Positions 1-11,772 are shown, counted from the first letter of the stretch. The stretch: DNA of 64,000 nt from Argyresthia goedartella (GCA_949825045.1 OX463820.1:12474501-12538500), one strand, 5' to 3'. Notes: generated by a model not told the origin, from the letters alone. Numbers and translations are program-made.

Positions 1-300
1 ACAACTTTTATACTAATGATTTATTAGATATAGCACGATTTGAAATTTAGCGAGTTTCGCCCTTGCATCTGTTCAACCGCTTCTCCAAATTTAATTCAAG
101 AAGGCCGCCCACCTCTTTGTTTATATTTGCCCGGCTGCGTTCCATTCTCTTCTTCACCTGGCAAATCTCACTGAAAGCTGCGTTCCAACTTTGACGTTTC
201 CGTCAATGTGGCGATAAACAAAATCAGCACAGACCAAGGATGGGCCCCGCTCAAGCATTATTTGACAGCAAACAGTTCTTGATGTTTCAGATGTCCAAAT

Positions 301-449
301 CTATAAATTTTCGACATAGGCCTCCTCTAACAACTTCCAGTGGTTCCTATCTCTGTCTATTTTCCTCCAAAGAGGGCCGGCGGCTTCTGTTATGTCATCC
401 TCCCATTTTTAACTGGTCCACCTCTCCTCCGATATCCTCTGGGGTACCA
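301..449 (-). pseudogene. LINE reverse-transcriptase C-terminus remnant
   Basis: Read on the minus strand, the segment encodes WEDDITEAAGP followed by DRNHWKLLEEAYV and a stop at 301-303, with an upstream RGYRRRGGP in a frame shifted by one base. The pattern basic-rich RGRP, then W-DDI, then DR-W--LEEA is the usual C-terminal tail of RTE- or CR1-like non-LTR retrotransposon polyproteins. It is a short, frameshifted relic. The region downstream on the minus strand (1-300) has no clean frame and may be its 3' flank. The 93-codon plus-strand frame at 240-521 is an antisense shadow. Confidence 0.6.
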
Positions 450-455
450 ATCCTA

Positions 456-1131
456 TACCATGATAAGATTAAAAGATTAGATAAAACGCTAAAAAATACT
501 CCCAACATATTCCTTTTTTAAAGAAATTCAAGCGAAAACAAACTATAGGACTGAATATATATCGATGTTTTCTAATTGTGTTACGGTTGAGAATGTCATG
601 TTGAAGGAAAGAAGCAGTCATCATTAATTATTACCTAGAACTGTTCGTGGCTTGCCGCCTTTTATTCACTGTTATTTACTACAGTACCTACATTATGTGT
701 CTCTATTGGTTGTTAACCTACGTAGCTTTCACTATATTATTCAAAAGCCTATTTTACGGTAAGCTGTAAATATATGACGTTAATGTTACGGTTGAATACT
801 AGATATTCTGAGCCCTTCAACCTCACAAATATGCCCACACAAAAATGTTTACATTTTGATCAAGTGATTTTAGAGAATTTTACAAATTTGAAAATATGGT
901 GATATAAAATAAAAATTGTCGCTTTGGTGCAATCTACTGATTCCGTGGTGGTTTATGGTTATCACAAACAGATTTTGACGCGTTTTGTCGCAATTTCAAT
1001 TAAGATTTCGGTAGAATTCAGTAACTGCAACAGACCTGCAATTTTTATATTTTTTGAAAAATATTTAAATGTGTGTGCATTTTCTTCGTTTACTTCTTTA
1101 GTATCATCATAAAACTAGACAAAACTATACA
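456..1131. other. AT-rich stretch, nothing recognised
   Basis: Stops occur throughout all frames. No repeat unit, splice-like exon or RNA gene is visible. Confidence 0.6.
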
Positions 1132-1257
1132 AGCGTCACATTTGTTCTCATACGTAGTGGCAGTGGCACAGTTATGCCGACTTTTAGCCAGTTTTATACA
1201 TTTTCATTTCCCATGGCCGCAACTAGGAAGATAACGTTTCCTCACGATGTTTTCCAA
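1132..1257 (-). mobile_element. SINE-A fragment, diverged
   Basis: This matches the body of the SINE-A family (best copy 40,841-41,110): the GCGTCAC end, GGCAGTGGCACA, the CCAT-GCCGCA block and TTTCCTCACGATGTTTTCCA appear in order. The tRNA-like head is missing, as expected for a 5'-truncated retro-insertion. It is the most diverged SINE-A copy together with the next one. Confidence 0.65.
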
Positions 1258-1651
1258 TTTCCCCTTAGATATCTATTAAAATATTAATAATCTACACTTG
1301 AGTGTCCACTCCTCATACCTACGCTTATCGAATTAACACGTTGTTGTATAACACCGAAGATTTTCCGCATCAGATAACACCATCCGCTAATAAGTCTAAC
1401 GAAGCCAGATTATCACAAGAATCCCTTTAAGCCGTTGACACACTGACTATAATATCAAAATATACATTACAGCGCGACTATATGAAAAACACAACTATGA
1501 TTGATCGAACCAATCGATCGAATCGATTTTTAGTTTGGTCGCAGAATCATAAGATATTTGGAGATAAAATATATTTATAGTACAGTGTGGGGTCCTCCAT
1601 TGAAATAACATGATATCGATATGAAATGCTATAAATATAAAAACATCAAAC

Positions 1652-1755
1652 TTTATCCCCATACGGGATGGAGAGGTACACCTGCGACCACTTTAAGCCA
1701 GCTGTTCAATACTCCAGGAGCTAGCCCATCGCCGCAACCATGAAGGTATCCTTAA
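1652..1755 (-). mobile_element. SINE-A fragment, diverged
   Basis: A second truncated SINE-A body lies about 400 bp from the first, containing CCCCATACGGGATGG, TTCAATACTCC and CTAGCCCATCGCCGCA. The tRNA-like head is absent. Confidence 0.7.
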
Positions 1756-4700
1756 TGTTGAAACTTAGAAAACTGGTGCAGGAGAAAACTCTCATTGCAA
1801 GTTATCTCATTTTTATTAACAAAACTACGGAAACCTATATTGTAACCTCAAAACGGGTAAAATCACAATACTGGTATAACTTTTAATTGGTATTTCAGTC
1901 AAGTAACCCAATATGCAACCTATCTTAACCTGACCTACAGTTTTAACACAAAATTCGTGTTTTTTCATAATTATTTGTTTTGTTCCATTTCAGTGTTTTC
2001 AACCCGTACTTCCGTATATTATATATTCTGAGATATACTTAAGTCTATTGTGTGGAAGCCTTTATCGTAATGGAGTGGCTCCAATTGGCACATACCAGGC
2101 TGACAAGTGACGAATCGCATCGGCCAGCTAACTTGTCCTGCTTCGTCCAGTCATTAGCGGGATTCGCCGGGAGACGGCATAATTAGCCGGGCACAAATTA
2201 ATATCTCACGAGGCGAGAAAAAGAAAAGCGTTGATGGGTTGAAAAGGGTAAAATTACCGGAGGGACATTATATTCTATTGATAGAAAGTCCACATATGAT
2301 CCAAGGTATTGATCCAAAATACACGAAAAATTATCGACTTATCTTATCAATTCTTCTATGACTTGCGTAAATGATTCTTACTGAGTTTTCATACTGTTGC
2401 ACGTACAGTACTTTTAACTGTCCATTTTTTTTAAATAGAAATACAGAAATTTCACATTTGCCATTATGACACGTATTAACCTGTTACACGAAAAACGTAA
2501 CGTCATGTACATCTACCGTATATTTTTATTTATTTGCTAGTAGATCCAATTCACAATTCATCGGAGTCCGAAAATTTGGATCTCCCTTTTACAAGGCGTT
2601 ACACTGGTTGCCGCCTGCAATGTTTTCAATTTCACAAAACAATTATCCCGCCCTGTCATCAATCGGCTACTCGCTTTGATTGCGCGGCAAATTCGTTTTG
2701 TTTGGACACAAAAATTGCAGTATAAAAAGCTGCCACATCATTCCCTTTCTGTTTAACCGTTGCCTACCAAAATAATATGATTGTTTGTGATTCATTTCGT
2801 TCGCCATTTTATTATTTCGTTTCGTATCCGCGAATAACAACCTTTGTACGAACAATTACACGCGTGAAAGCTATTGTCTTTTGGAACGGGTTAAAATTGC
2901 AATGATCAGTTTTTCATCCGATTTTTTTAAAGAATTAGTAAATAAAAATACTACTGGAGCACTTAAAGGATGGCTGGCAGAATACTTTAGTATAAGTTCA
3001 TTCCCAAAGTACATTATCAAAAATCCAAAGAACACTTTTTGAGCGTTCTTTCTAGTGATGTTTTATTATATTATATTTGAATGCGCTCATAAAGAGCGCA
3101 TACAAGTATATATAGTAGATTTTTCATCTTAGTGCATCGGAGGCTGGCTTGGAGTTCTCTTCTTACGTCGGGAAGTCGGGACGTAATCAGACTGCAGCCT
3201 CGAGCTAATCTCGACGAACTTCTAGCTGCTAGTAGAAACGATGTACAGTGTAGGAGCTATGACTTCTTGGTAAACATAACTTGGTGAAGGGGTGTGTGAT
3301 GCTCTATTACGGATTGTATCACTTTATCACCGTAGATCACTTGTAGTAAAGAAATCAAAAGGTCTCATGCATGAATCTGTTTCTTAAATTATTATGGACA
3401 GCATCACCTCGTGTACACCTTTTTAGCCCAGAAGTATGACTGCTTCTGCAACTAATTAGAGTAATAGGTACTACTCGAAATGTTTGTTTGTAAAATTTAT
3501 TTTCAGGACCTTCATAAAAAAGATTAGCTCCTAAAGGCCTAAGCCACACACGAGCCTATAAACGATGAGTAAAAATTAGTATACGCGGTAGCAGCAAAAT
3601 CGGTTGGACTTAAGGTTGACAGAAATATGTTTGTCTAACAACTGCGCCGGCAAAGACTATGAATTTCTATAGGGGAATATAAGTGTTTAATCTTAAAGAT
3701 GTCTATAAATTGATTGACACCCCAATAACAATAAAAAAAAAACCAGTGAATATTTTTTTATTTTCTCTGATGATATAATCTCAATGGTCCCAAAAGTGCA
3801 GCTTTTTAATATAAATAACGCCGTCAGTCTAAGACTAATACAGACATCATCGCCACTATCACATCACCGGACATCAATAAGCAAGCACTTGAGCTAACTG
3901 TAAGTAATATTGCAATAAATGTTTCTTCTTCTTCTTCTTCTTCAATAAATGGGGAGGTGAGAGGTTACTGTACCTCCGTTGCTATAAGGAATGTACGAGT
4001 ATAGGTAGTGCTCGTGTTTATGATGTACTGTGCAACTCTTTTCATACATTATTATAGAGCTCGCATACCAATGCGCTTTCAAAGACGTAGAAAAACACAT
4101 GTTATTGAAAACACACATTTTAATCAATACATAGGTACATATTGCGTTTGGATTATGAATACGCAATTTTGTGAGGTTGATAGTTGTTTTATAAAAATCC
4201 TTTAAAGAAAATTTTATTAGAAATCAGAAATGTACTATTACTATAAAATCTTACAAGGAACATCACTGATGCCAGCGCAACTTCTTAGTTTCTCTACCCA
4301 ATTTCGCCCTCATTTTCCAAATGGCCCTGACATTTTAAATCAAGCACATACTTAAATAGACAAGTTAAAGTGGAAGAAGTTTAAACAGCTTAGCTGGTGA
4401 GAGTTAAAAAGCGCTGCAATTCACTGGGACGCAGGTGAGAAGCGCTTTATCAGCAGCGTGCAGCCAAGGGCTGGCGAGCGCTGGACACGTCAGACTGTGC
4501 AGGAAAGTAATATTCTGGAATGCTCTGGGGTTTTTGTCGTGATGCAAGTGTTGCTTACCAAATTCTCATTGTAACAGGTAAGGTCTCAGAGGTACAGTTA
4601 ACAGTTTTAAGAAAAAAAATCCTAGGTTTATATGTATGGTATTAACATTAAAATGGCAAGTTCATCTTCGATGGAATAAAGGTGGTTTTTTGATGAAAAT

Positions 4701-5374
4701 ATACATAGTGTTGTCACTTTTCCCATTCGTGTGGTAAAGATACATTTAGGCATACGTTTAACTAGTAATTCATTGTTTAGTGACTACTAATAACACTTTT
4801 ATACGGTAGAATAGCATAGAACATATTCCCATAGCCATCATAGCTGATCATAGCCATGTGATAGAATAATCCGCCCAGGTCACTCCAGTGACCGGCACAC
4901 GAGTGTCGCAGGCCGTCGCCGCCCGCCCAGTCGCCGGCCGCCCGCCCCAAGCGGATAATCGTCTCATTTATAAAGTTTAGCGGGACAAAGCTGCCAGAGT
5001 TTTTGATTGAAAACAAACTCAGGACAAGGGACCGCATCATTTGAATAAGTATTCCGCGAATAAAGTGGGGCTTTATGTTTTCTTTTAGGTGTTTTTTTTG
5101 TCCTTTGTTATGCAAAACAATGTTCCACCTTGTTTCTGTTTAGGTACTACAATACGCCTTATTTTTATGTAAAAGACTCTTTGAACTTAAGCTTTCCTGT
5201 ATAAATAATTTCACTTTCACCCTATTGTTCTGTAATGACAGTCTTAGAGGCTGAGGCCGTCTAACTAAACTTGTTTCGCTGCTATCTAAAGAAAAGCTTT
5301 TGTGTTACTGAATTACGACCGGATGGCGATCACCAAGTCTTCAAATATTCTAATATCACTTATTCTTCGTTCTT
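1756..5374. other. No gene recognised; simple repeat and a GC-rich island
   Basis: No coding sequence is recognised in these 3.6 kb. A GC-richer non-repetitive stretch lies at about 2,070-2,220. A (CTT)n run lies near 3,925-3,943. A short GC-rich island at about 4,865-4,970 contains two reversed-looking CGCCGCCCGCC-type blocks; a 112-codon frame (4,777-5,115, minus) covers it but resembles no family I know. A TATAAAA box at about 2,719 has no gene behind it that I can see. Confidence 0.5.
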
Positions 5375-5465
5375 GAATGTATACACGTTTGTGACGTCGG
5401 GTTGCAGTTTCCTGGTTCCCAGGACCCGGGGTATCCTCACAGTATGAGGCCAGAAGCAATGTTAG
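5375..5465 (+). mobile_element. SINE-C 3' body fragment
   Basis: It shares GTTTGTGACGTCG, CTGGT-CCCA and GGTATCCT---GTATGAGGCCAGAA with the 3' part of the SINE-C copy at 10,258-10,450. The tRNA-like head is missing. Confidence 0.55.
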
Positions 5466-5474
5466 ATACCATAG

Positions 5475-5821
5475 GTCACCGTAAGATAGTTAATAAACTA
5501 ACGTTTTTTTTCTCGTTAGTTGGTCAACTATCGACAAATAGTAAACTGTAGCGTACTGCTTACTATATGATACGTTAGTTGATAAACTAACGGTAAAACT
5601 GTTAAATAGTAAACTAGTTTAAACTTGAATTGCAAACGAAATACCAGGGAAAACACTGCGGCAGCTTAGGTGAAGACTAGAGGGGGCGAGCGCAGCCAAA
5701 CCCCCCAATAGTCTTCGTGTTAAGTCTACATGTAAGAACAAAAGATACGTAAATTCTAAACCCTGTCGGTTTTGTTTACGATAGTTGATCAACAACCGCG
5801 TTTTGAATATCTTACGGTGAC
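5475..5821. mobile_element. Long-TIR MITE (GTCACCGTAAGATAG family), copy 1
   Basis: The left end GTCACCGTAAGATAGT and the right end ATATCTTACGGTGAC are inverted copies. The TIRs continue inward through nested self-complementary blocks (ACTAACG, GTTAGTTG). A core of about 110 bp with GGCGAGCGCAG matches a module also found outside this family. The element is 347 bp with no coding capacity, so it is non-autonomous. The second copy lies at 21,355-21,743. Confidence 0.8.
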
Positions 5822-6296
5822 ATATATACATCATCAGAAAATTAGATATAAAAGTCTATCTCATCAGGTAAATGCAGCTATAGTATAGGTTTATATCATT
5901 CAAAATCTTTCCCCAATCCTGCGGCACCTGTCTGACAAATACAATAAAAGTTTTCCCATAAGCCGACGTCAACGTCGACTTTAGTCTCTAACGCCAATCT
6001 ATCAGACGGCACTTCCAGCAAGGGATGAGAGATAACTTGTCGGTCGAGTTTTACCATATTCATTTTGTCTGTGAGCCAAACTCATCGAAACGGCGTACAC
6101 GCTGTTCCGTGGTCTACACGGATGGCAGATTACAACATTTTCAGGGAACCAAGTTCCCTCTTAGCAACTATCAGTTAGGAGAGACACCCTGAGTGGTAAT
6201 GAAACATATCTGTTGTTCTGTGACTGAACTAAAAGGCTAAAACCTTTGAAGTATCAAATTAAAATGATTTCTCAGTTCTGTGGTTTCGTGAAAATG
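5822..6296. other. No gene or repeat recognised
   Basis: Mixed-composition sequence without a sustained open frame or a match to the repeat families in this window. Confidence 0.5.
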
Positions 6297-7127
6297 TAAA
6301 AACCGGCCAAGTGCGAGGCTCACTAGCGCAGGAAGGGTCCTGTACCACCGTACTATGGTACGGTTGGTGTGGAGTGAACAGTTTGGATTTTACATAGCAA
6401 AATGTTGTTTACGAAGTTATTTACAAAGTTATTGGTGCGACTACTTTTTCACTCCATGTACTTAACCAGGTGCATTCATAAGTTTGTAAGTGGTATTGAA
6501 ATAATTTTTGTACCTTAAATATTTTATCTACACACGTATCATAAACCCTCTTTACTGCGTTCAAAAACCGCACGTTACGATCAGCATTATATTAAACTAC
6601 TTGGTAAAAACTCGTTTCGTATCTGGAAAACTACACATTATGGTCATTATGTGTAGTTTTTCTACATATAATGACATTCAAATTTCGAACGCCGACACCC
6701 ACCCGCGTGCCGTCCCTAGTTTGTCTGTGAAGTTGGTACTGACATTCAAATTTCGAACGCCGACGCCCGTCTGCGTGAAGTTGGTACTAAAGAACAAGCT
6801 AAACAATTGCAGAACCACAATGCCGGTCAAACATGCGGTTCCTGAACACATCAAAGAGAGCTTATGATATGTGTGTAGATAAACTAGTGTATGTAACTGT
6901 ACATAATTAGGCATTAAAACTCTCGAGTTTTAATGCCCTCCATTATGCAGCAGTCACATAAACTACTATAATTTATTCTGTTTTTTAGTATTTGTTGTTA
7001 TACCGGCAACAGAAATACATCATCATACGGCCGGGTGACAGAAGGGCGGACGGACGGACGGACGCAGCGGAGACTTAGTAATAGGGGCCCGTTTGGCACC
7101 CTTCGGGTACGGAACCCTAGCAATCAA
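6297..7127 (+). repeat. REP-G dispersed repeat, interrupted copy
   Basis: It begins AAAACCGGCCAAGTGCGAG, and continues with a GGGTCCTGTACC block. It ends with a (GGAC)n tract and GGGTACGGAACCCTA. This two-ended pattern recurs at 43,752-44,602 and, in variant form, at 11,403, 16,820 and 34,788. I recall it as a very abundant lepidopteran repeat (knowledge, not checked). A TAGTAG-MITE lies inside at 6,523-6,970. Confidence 0.75.
6523..6970 (+). mobile_element. TAGTAG foldback MITE, copy T1
   Basis: The inner TIR TTTATCTACACACGTATCAT is matched by the inverted GATATGTGTGTAGATAAA near 6,866-6,885. A tail follows that ends AGTCACATAAACTACTA. The middle contains two direct copies of a GACATTCAAATTTCGAACGC block. 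This copy lacks the roughly 50-bp loop between the two CTCGAG sites that other copies keep, leaving a compact palindrome at about 6,912-6,940. Frames of 119 and 78 codons over it are not genes. Confidence 0.8.
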
Positions 7128-8184
7128 AAAATCTTATAGGTTAACGCGATCAAAAAATACCGCCGTTGTTACGTCATATTTTTGCTGAATTTGCTTGAAA
7201 CTCGCAAGGGATTCAAAACCTATAGGCCACATTCCGTTTACCTAGAATTCTAAAATTTGGCAATAGACAAGGTTAGCACAAGTAAAGAGAACAAACCAAA
7301 ACCATAAATTTCTAGTTCCATCCAGTTGATGACTAACAGTCATTCTAAAAAGCAAAGACAAAATTTTGAAATCACGTAACATGTCAAGTTAAACGTTTAG
7401 TATAATATCAAATTAATAATACCTATATGCATTTTTACGCCTGCCAAGCATACTAACGAATATAATTAGTATGATAAAGGCCTGCCAGAAATATCCCACG
7501 ATTCCCTTAACCTCTTGAACACCAACGGCGTTAAATAACGCCACTTTTCCGTTTTAAATTTTATTACCCTGGCATAACGTTCGAAATCGCGACCCGTCCC
7601 AACTACCCCCGGTTTTTGAGAGGTTAAACATAAATCACTCGTAATTCACTAGCTTCCTAAATGCACGTGCGAAATGCGGGACTGCACCGCTCGTATGTGC
7701 TGGTGCGTTCCGTCCTACCTAGCCCAGAACTTAGGCGGCCGCAAAAAGCACTTTGTGTAAGAAACCCGTGGCGAGAGAGAAGCAAAAAGAAATGGAACGC
7801 TTCTTTTTGCTTCTCGTGGAAAAATCTAGGAGTGGAAGCGCGACAAACTCTTGATAGTTACGAAGGTAACACCTACGGGAATGCGCGGTACTATCAGCAA
7901 AAGCTATGATGTACTTTTTGATGAATCTACTACTACTTTGTTTGTTATTTCGGTTATGAACTTGGGCCCCATCCTCGCTGATGCTGGGCCAGACATAGAC
8001 CTAACTGAAGTAGATGATGATGATTATGTGGTGGGACGCCGCTGAACCACAGGCGGGGATCGGTCCTCTATCGTGACTATTTCACCCAATTTCCAGTCAC
8101 TGGAACTGAATTGTAACTGAAGTAGATTCACTGGTCCAGATTTCCTATATATATTATGCAACGCATTAAATGTGTAGAAGAGAG
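7128..8184. other. Unassigned stretch with two overlapping short frames
   Basis: Plus-strand frames at 7,661-7,909 (82 codons) and 7,851-8,045 (64 codons) overlap. The second contains ILADAGPDIDLTEVDDDDYV, an acidic stretch that looks more protein-like than its surroundings, but I recognise no family and see no start context or splice sites that decide it. It could be a relic of a transposase or of a host exon. Otherwise nothing is seen. Confidence 0.35.
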
Positions 8185-8467
8185 AGCCGTGGTCTATTGG
8201 GTTTCACGCTTGCTTCTCACACAGGAGATGCAGGTTCGATTCCTGACCATGTACCTATGAGATATTTAATTTATCTTAAGCACATTACACGGACGTTCTA
8301 ACGGCGCTGGAAACATCGTGAGAAAACCTTCATTTTCTCCTTAAATGCGTCGATGGGCTAGCCCCCTGTCACGCAAAATGGAGGATTGAATAACTGGCTC
8401 AAAGTGGGCACAATTGTGCCTCTGCCATCCCGTATGGGAAAAGGCGTGACTCTATGTTATGTTATTA
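8185..8467 (+). mobile_element. SINE-A, near full length
   Basis: The tRNA-like head carries an A-box-like TGGTCTATTGG and a B box GGTTCGATTCC, so it could be read by RNA polymerase III. The body runs through CATCGTGAGAAAACCTTC, CTAGCCCCCTGTCACGC and GTGCCTCTGCCATCC to GGAAAAGGCGTGAC. The tail is a short ATGTT repeat (TATGTTATGTTATT). It has no coding capacity and would need LINE enzymes to move. Confidence 0.85.
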
Positions 8468-9035
8468 AATGTAACAGATGTAACAGACAGAACAGAAAAA
8501 GTGCTGTGTTAATTTATAAGATAATAATAATAATAAATAAGATAAACCGCGACCTTGGTGCATTTTGACAGATTTCAAAAATAATTTTGGCTCAAGTTAT
8601 AATACTTCGTTTTCAGTATACCTCGTAAATGTGCGACCAATAAATGAGAAACGAAGAACGTTAGAATTGTTGTTTTGGTTGTGTTGATGTTGATACTTGT
8701 AAGTGTCGGCTGTTGGGCGATAAAAAAAACATCCGCACCGGGCGTCCACCAAGCTAAGCTGTTTCATTTTTCATAACCTGCGACAGCCAACTGCAAGATA
8801 AAGATTATAAAGTTCGTGCTTTTTAAAAACGGCAACTGCTTACTGTGGTATCAAGCCAACATTTCGAGAAGTACTTTCGTGACACTGATGTTTACTTCTG
8901 AGGAATAAATTAATTCTGTGATTTGCTTAGTAATGACAGAAAAATATAGAAATACTGAGGCAAGCTTATCTATAATGGAAAATATCTTCAAGCAAGCCAC
9001 ACATGGATATTATATACACAATATGTCTGCTCGTT
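8468..9035. other. No gene recognised
   Basis: AT-rich sequence with an (ATA)n run near 8,521-8,535; nothing else is seen. Confidence 0.5.
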
Positions 9036-9232
9036 TAGGTTAAGGGCAATCAGACTATTTGGAACGCACTTCCCTGCGCTATTAGGGATAGTCCCTCAAT
9101 TTTCACTTTTAAGAAAAGATTGAAAGTATATTTCCTTTCTCTTCTTCTGTATCTATGTAGGTATGTTTATGATATATTATATATATTATATTTTATATAG
9201 TTGAAGTACATATATTATTTATATTTTGAAAA
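9036..9232 (+). pseudogene. LINE C-terminal fragment (CR1/Jockey type)
   Basis: The plus strand reads RLRAIRLFGTHFPALLGI with frame breaks, then a FK-RLK motif. This matches the IRAI-LWNALP...FK--LK end of CR1/Jockey-type polyproteins, which is also seen in the complete frame at 36,557-38,962 (RIRAIQLWNALP). It abuts the SINE-A copy at 9,233. Confidence 0.6.
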
Positions 9233-9577
9233 AGCTCCGTGGTCTAATAGGTTTCATGCTTGCTTCTCACACAGGAGATGCAGGTTCGATTCCTGACCAT
9301 GTACCAATGAGTTAATTAATTTATCTTAAGTACATTATACGGATGTTCTAATGGTGATGGAAAAACATCGTGAGGAAACCTTCATTACTACATAGCTGCG
9401 GCCCCCTAGCTAGCCCCCTATCACTGCAACTTTAACTCGATTTTACACATTCCATTTTATATTGCCTTTTATTGCTGCTATTTTATCCTGCTAAATAGAA
9501 TAACTAGTTCAAAGTGGGAACTTTTGTGCCTCTGCCACCCCGTATGGGAAAAGGCGTGACGCTATGTTATGTTATTT
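9233..9577 (+). mobile_element. SINE-A, near full length with insertion
   Basis: The head CTCCGTGGTCTAATAGG, the B box GGTTCGATTCC and the 3' end GGAAAAGGCGTGACGCTATG with an ATGTT tail are all present. It is about 60 bp longer than the 8,185 copy because of an AT-rich segment near 9,425-9,500. It lies directly behind LINE 3' sequence. Confidence 0.85.
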
Positions 9578-9879
9578 TTAGAGAATTGGCATACGCATAC
9601 TATACAGTTTTATTGCGCACTAGGACTATATCCTCTTGCATTAACTCTCCTTTCTCGCCAAGGTTTGCTGGAACAAATCTCTGGAAGAGATAAGTACGCC
9701 TTTGCTTTTAACATTTCTTGCAATTGTCTGTACCTTTATATTTTCTGTGCAATAAAGAATATGAATATTCACCGTTACCTAATATTTTTAAAGGGCTAGT
9801 ATTTAATCGCACATCAAACATACTGATTTGCACAGCAAAAAAGGATCAGCAAAAACATTTTTTATGTTTTAAATATTAT

Positions 9880-10115
9880 ATGTGTATTCAAGTTTATGTT
9901 TTAAGTATATTTTGTTGTTCTTGCATGTTCAACCTAACACGAAAGATAAAGGGGGCTTCGCTTCGTTCACCTGTATAGTCGCTTCGAACACCTTTCCTTC
10001 ACCTGAGCTACCGCAGCATTTTTCCCTGATATTTGCTGTGAAAATCAGTATTATTGAAGTGCAGTTTAATATTTCCCTTTTTAAAAGTCGCTTAAAAGAG
10101 CTTTCTCTTCTATAG
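9880..10115 (+). pseudogene. Recurrent module plus LINE C-terminal relic
   Basis: The segment at about 9,915-10,022 holds the recurrent module (GTTCAACCTAACACGAAAG, then GGGGGCTTCGCTTCG). The frame after it ends in FNISLFKSRLKELSLL and a stop, a FK-RLK-LSLL ending typical of LINE polyprotein C-termini. This suggests that the module is, or sits beside, a LINE 3' coding end. Compare 33,670-33,870. Confidence 0.45.
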
Positions 10116-10257
10116 TAGACTTATGTAAGTATATTGTATTGGTGTATATTTTGTAGTATAATTTTATCGATTTGTATTGATATTATGTATTTATGTACTG
10201 GTAAGTAGTTTATTATATTTATTATTTAACGTTGTGCACATAGGTCTACCTGTTCTC

Positions 10258-10450
10258 TGTGACGACCTCTGTGGCGTGGCAGTTGTGGCTCTGTCCACCA
10301 TGCGAGAGGTCCCGGGTTCGATCACCGGTTGGGATTAAAGAAAAAAAATACCCCCAGACCTTGGATGTTTCTATGTTTGTGACGTCGCTGTTTCTGGTAC
10401 CCACTACACAAGATATCCTAGTGTGGGGCCAGAACCATTGCATGTGCCTT
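10258..10450 (+). mobile_element. SINE-C, tRNA-derived
   Basis: The head contains TGGCGTGGCAGTTGTGG (A-box-like) and CCGGGTTCGATCACC (B box). The body contains GTTTGTGACGTCG and ATCCTAGTGTGGGGCCAGAA. Its 3' part resembles the SINE-B 3' part (ATCCTAGTTTGGGGTTAGAT), so the two families seem to share a 3' domain. A minus-strand frame of 65 codons here is a shadow. Confidence 0.65.
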
Positions 10451-10611
10451 TATGTAAATGTAAACATAAAATGTTCCTTAATGTGTCCTGTCCATTCTGG
10501 GTTTGTTGGAAGAAATATCTTTTTAGAGATTAGCTCGCCTTTGTACATGTAGTTTCCATTTTGATGTTTCTTCTGTTTTTGTGCAATAATAGTGCAATAA
10601 GAGTTTCAATG

Positions 10612-10922
10612 CTTAATTATGTACATACAGTAATTTATCTATACACATATCATAAGCTCTCTTTGATGTGTTCAGAAACCGCATGTTCGACCGGCATTGT
10701 GGCATTGATCATTGCTTTGCACTTGTTTAGCTTGTTCAATTGTACCAACTTCACAGACAAACAAGGGGCGGCACGCAGGCAGGCGTCGGCGTTCGAAATT
10801 AGAATGTCATAATATGTCGAAAGATAAGAAATTCGATGTTACCAAGTAATATATCATTATGCTGGTCGTAACGTGCGGTTTTTAGACGCAGTAAAGAGGA
10901 TTTATGATCGTGTGTAGATAAA
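10612..10922 (-). mobile_element. TAGTAG foldback MITE, copy T2 (tail truncated)
   Basis: Inverted relative to T1: it starts TTTATCTATACACATATCAT and ends GATCGTGTGTAGATAAA. The GGCGTCGGCGTTCGAAATT block and CCGCATGTTCGACCGGCA are shared. The CTCGAG hairpin tail is missing. Confidence 0.8.
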
Positions 10923-11402
10923 GTATATTAAGATAATATAATGAGAATATGCCCAATTCCACGATCGCGTCGTGGGGGCAGGGACAGACAACCTTTTCGC
11001 ACAGAACGCAAAATTGACGCGATAGGGCTGTGACGTCACGCTTAATTAGCGCTCAGCCTTGCAAGGTCACGGAGCACAAACAATTGACGCGAGTGGATGG
11101 ACCTTTAATCCTGATTTGCTCTGCAGAGTTCTCCCGATTCACGACATTACCATTCGGTGTACAAGACATAAACATGGACAGAGATTAAAGAATCTCTGTA
11201 TTAAAACTAACTTACGAAAATTAAGTTTGCAGGAAGAAATCTCTCGTTTAGCGACTTTGTACGAGTACATGGATTTTCTTCCGTAAAGTATGATTGTGAT
11301 AGAATTAAACTTTCTTCATATTTCTTAGTCGTAGACAAAAACTCGAATTTTAACTAAACTCTGAATTTTGTACAACTTGACCAACATTACAGTTAGATTC
11401 GC
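10923..11402. other. No gene recognised
   Basis: A 75-codon frame at 11,059-11,286 has no family resemblance. The remainder is featureless. Confidence 0.5.
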
Positions 11403-11772
11403 CCTTTTTAGGGTTCCGTAGATAAACAAAGAACCCTTATAGTTTCGTCAAGTCTGTCTGTCCGTCTGTCCGTTAATCCATCCGTAAGTCATAGCAACTT
11501 TATTCCAAAACTACCAGGACTACACCGTTGAAACTTAGTATGTAGAGGTATTCTATGAACCGCTTTACTATTTTTATAAAAAAAATGAAAAATAAAATAT
11601 ATGGGGGGCTCCCCATACATGGAACTGTTTTTTTTTATCAAACCTTTATGTCTAATATGCCTATATATCTGTTTAAAGACGTCTTTGAAAATGACGTTGA
11701 GGTTCCTGAAACCAATTTTCCTCAAAGTAAATCGATAAAGAGACAGACCCTTCCAAAGTGGAAAAATGAGTA
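11403..11772 (-). repeat. REP-G variant, partial copy
   Basis: It begins AGGGTTCCGTAGATAAACAA and runs through a (GTCT)n/(GTCC)n tract, TTGAAACTTAGTATGTAGAG, CCATACATGGAACTG and AAGAGACAGACCCTTCCAAA. The same order is seen at 34,788-35,557. The reading frames over it are repeat-derived. Confidence 0.75.

Noticed and set aside
4777..5115. 112-codon minus frame over a GC-rich island
   Set aside because: No motif, no splice sites consistent with an exon, and composition alone explains the open frame.
6508..6867. 119-codon frame, similar to 97 codons at 13,668-13,961
   Set aside because: The shared protein is just the TAGTAG-MITE body read in one frame; other copies have stops.
8185..8260. tRNA gene at the SINE-A head
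   Set aside because: A and B boxes are present, but the sequence continues into the dispersed SINE-A body, and the ends do not form a cloverleaf.
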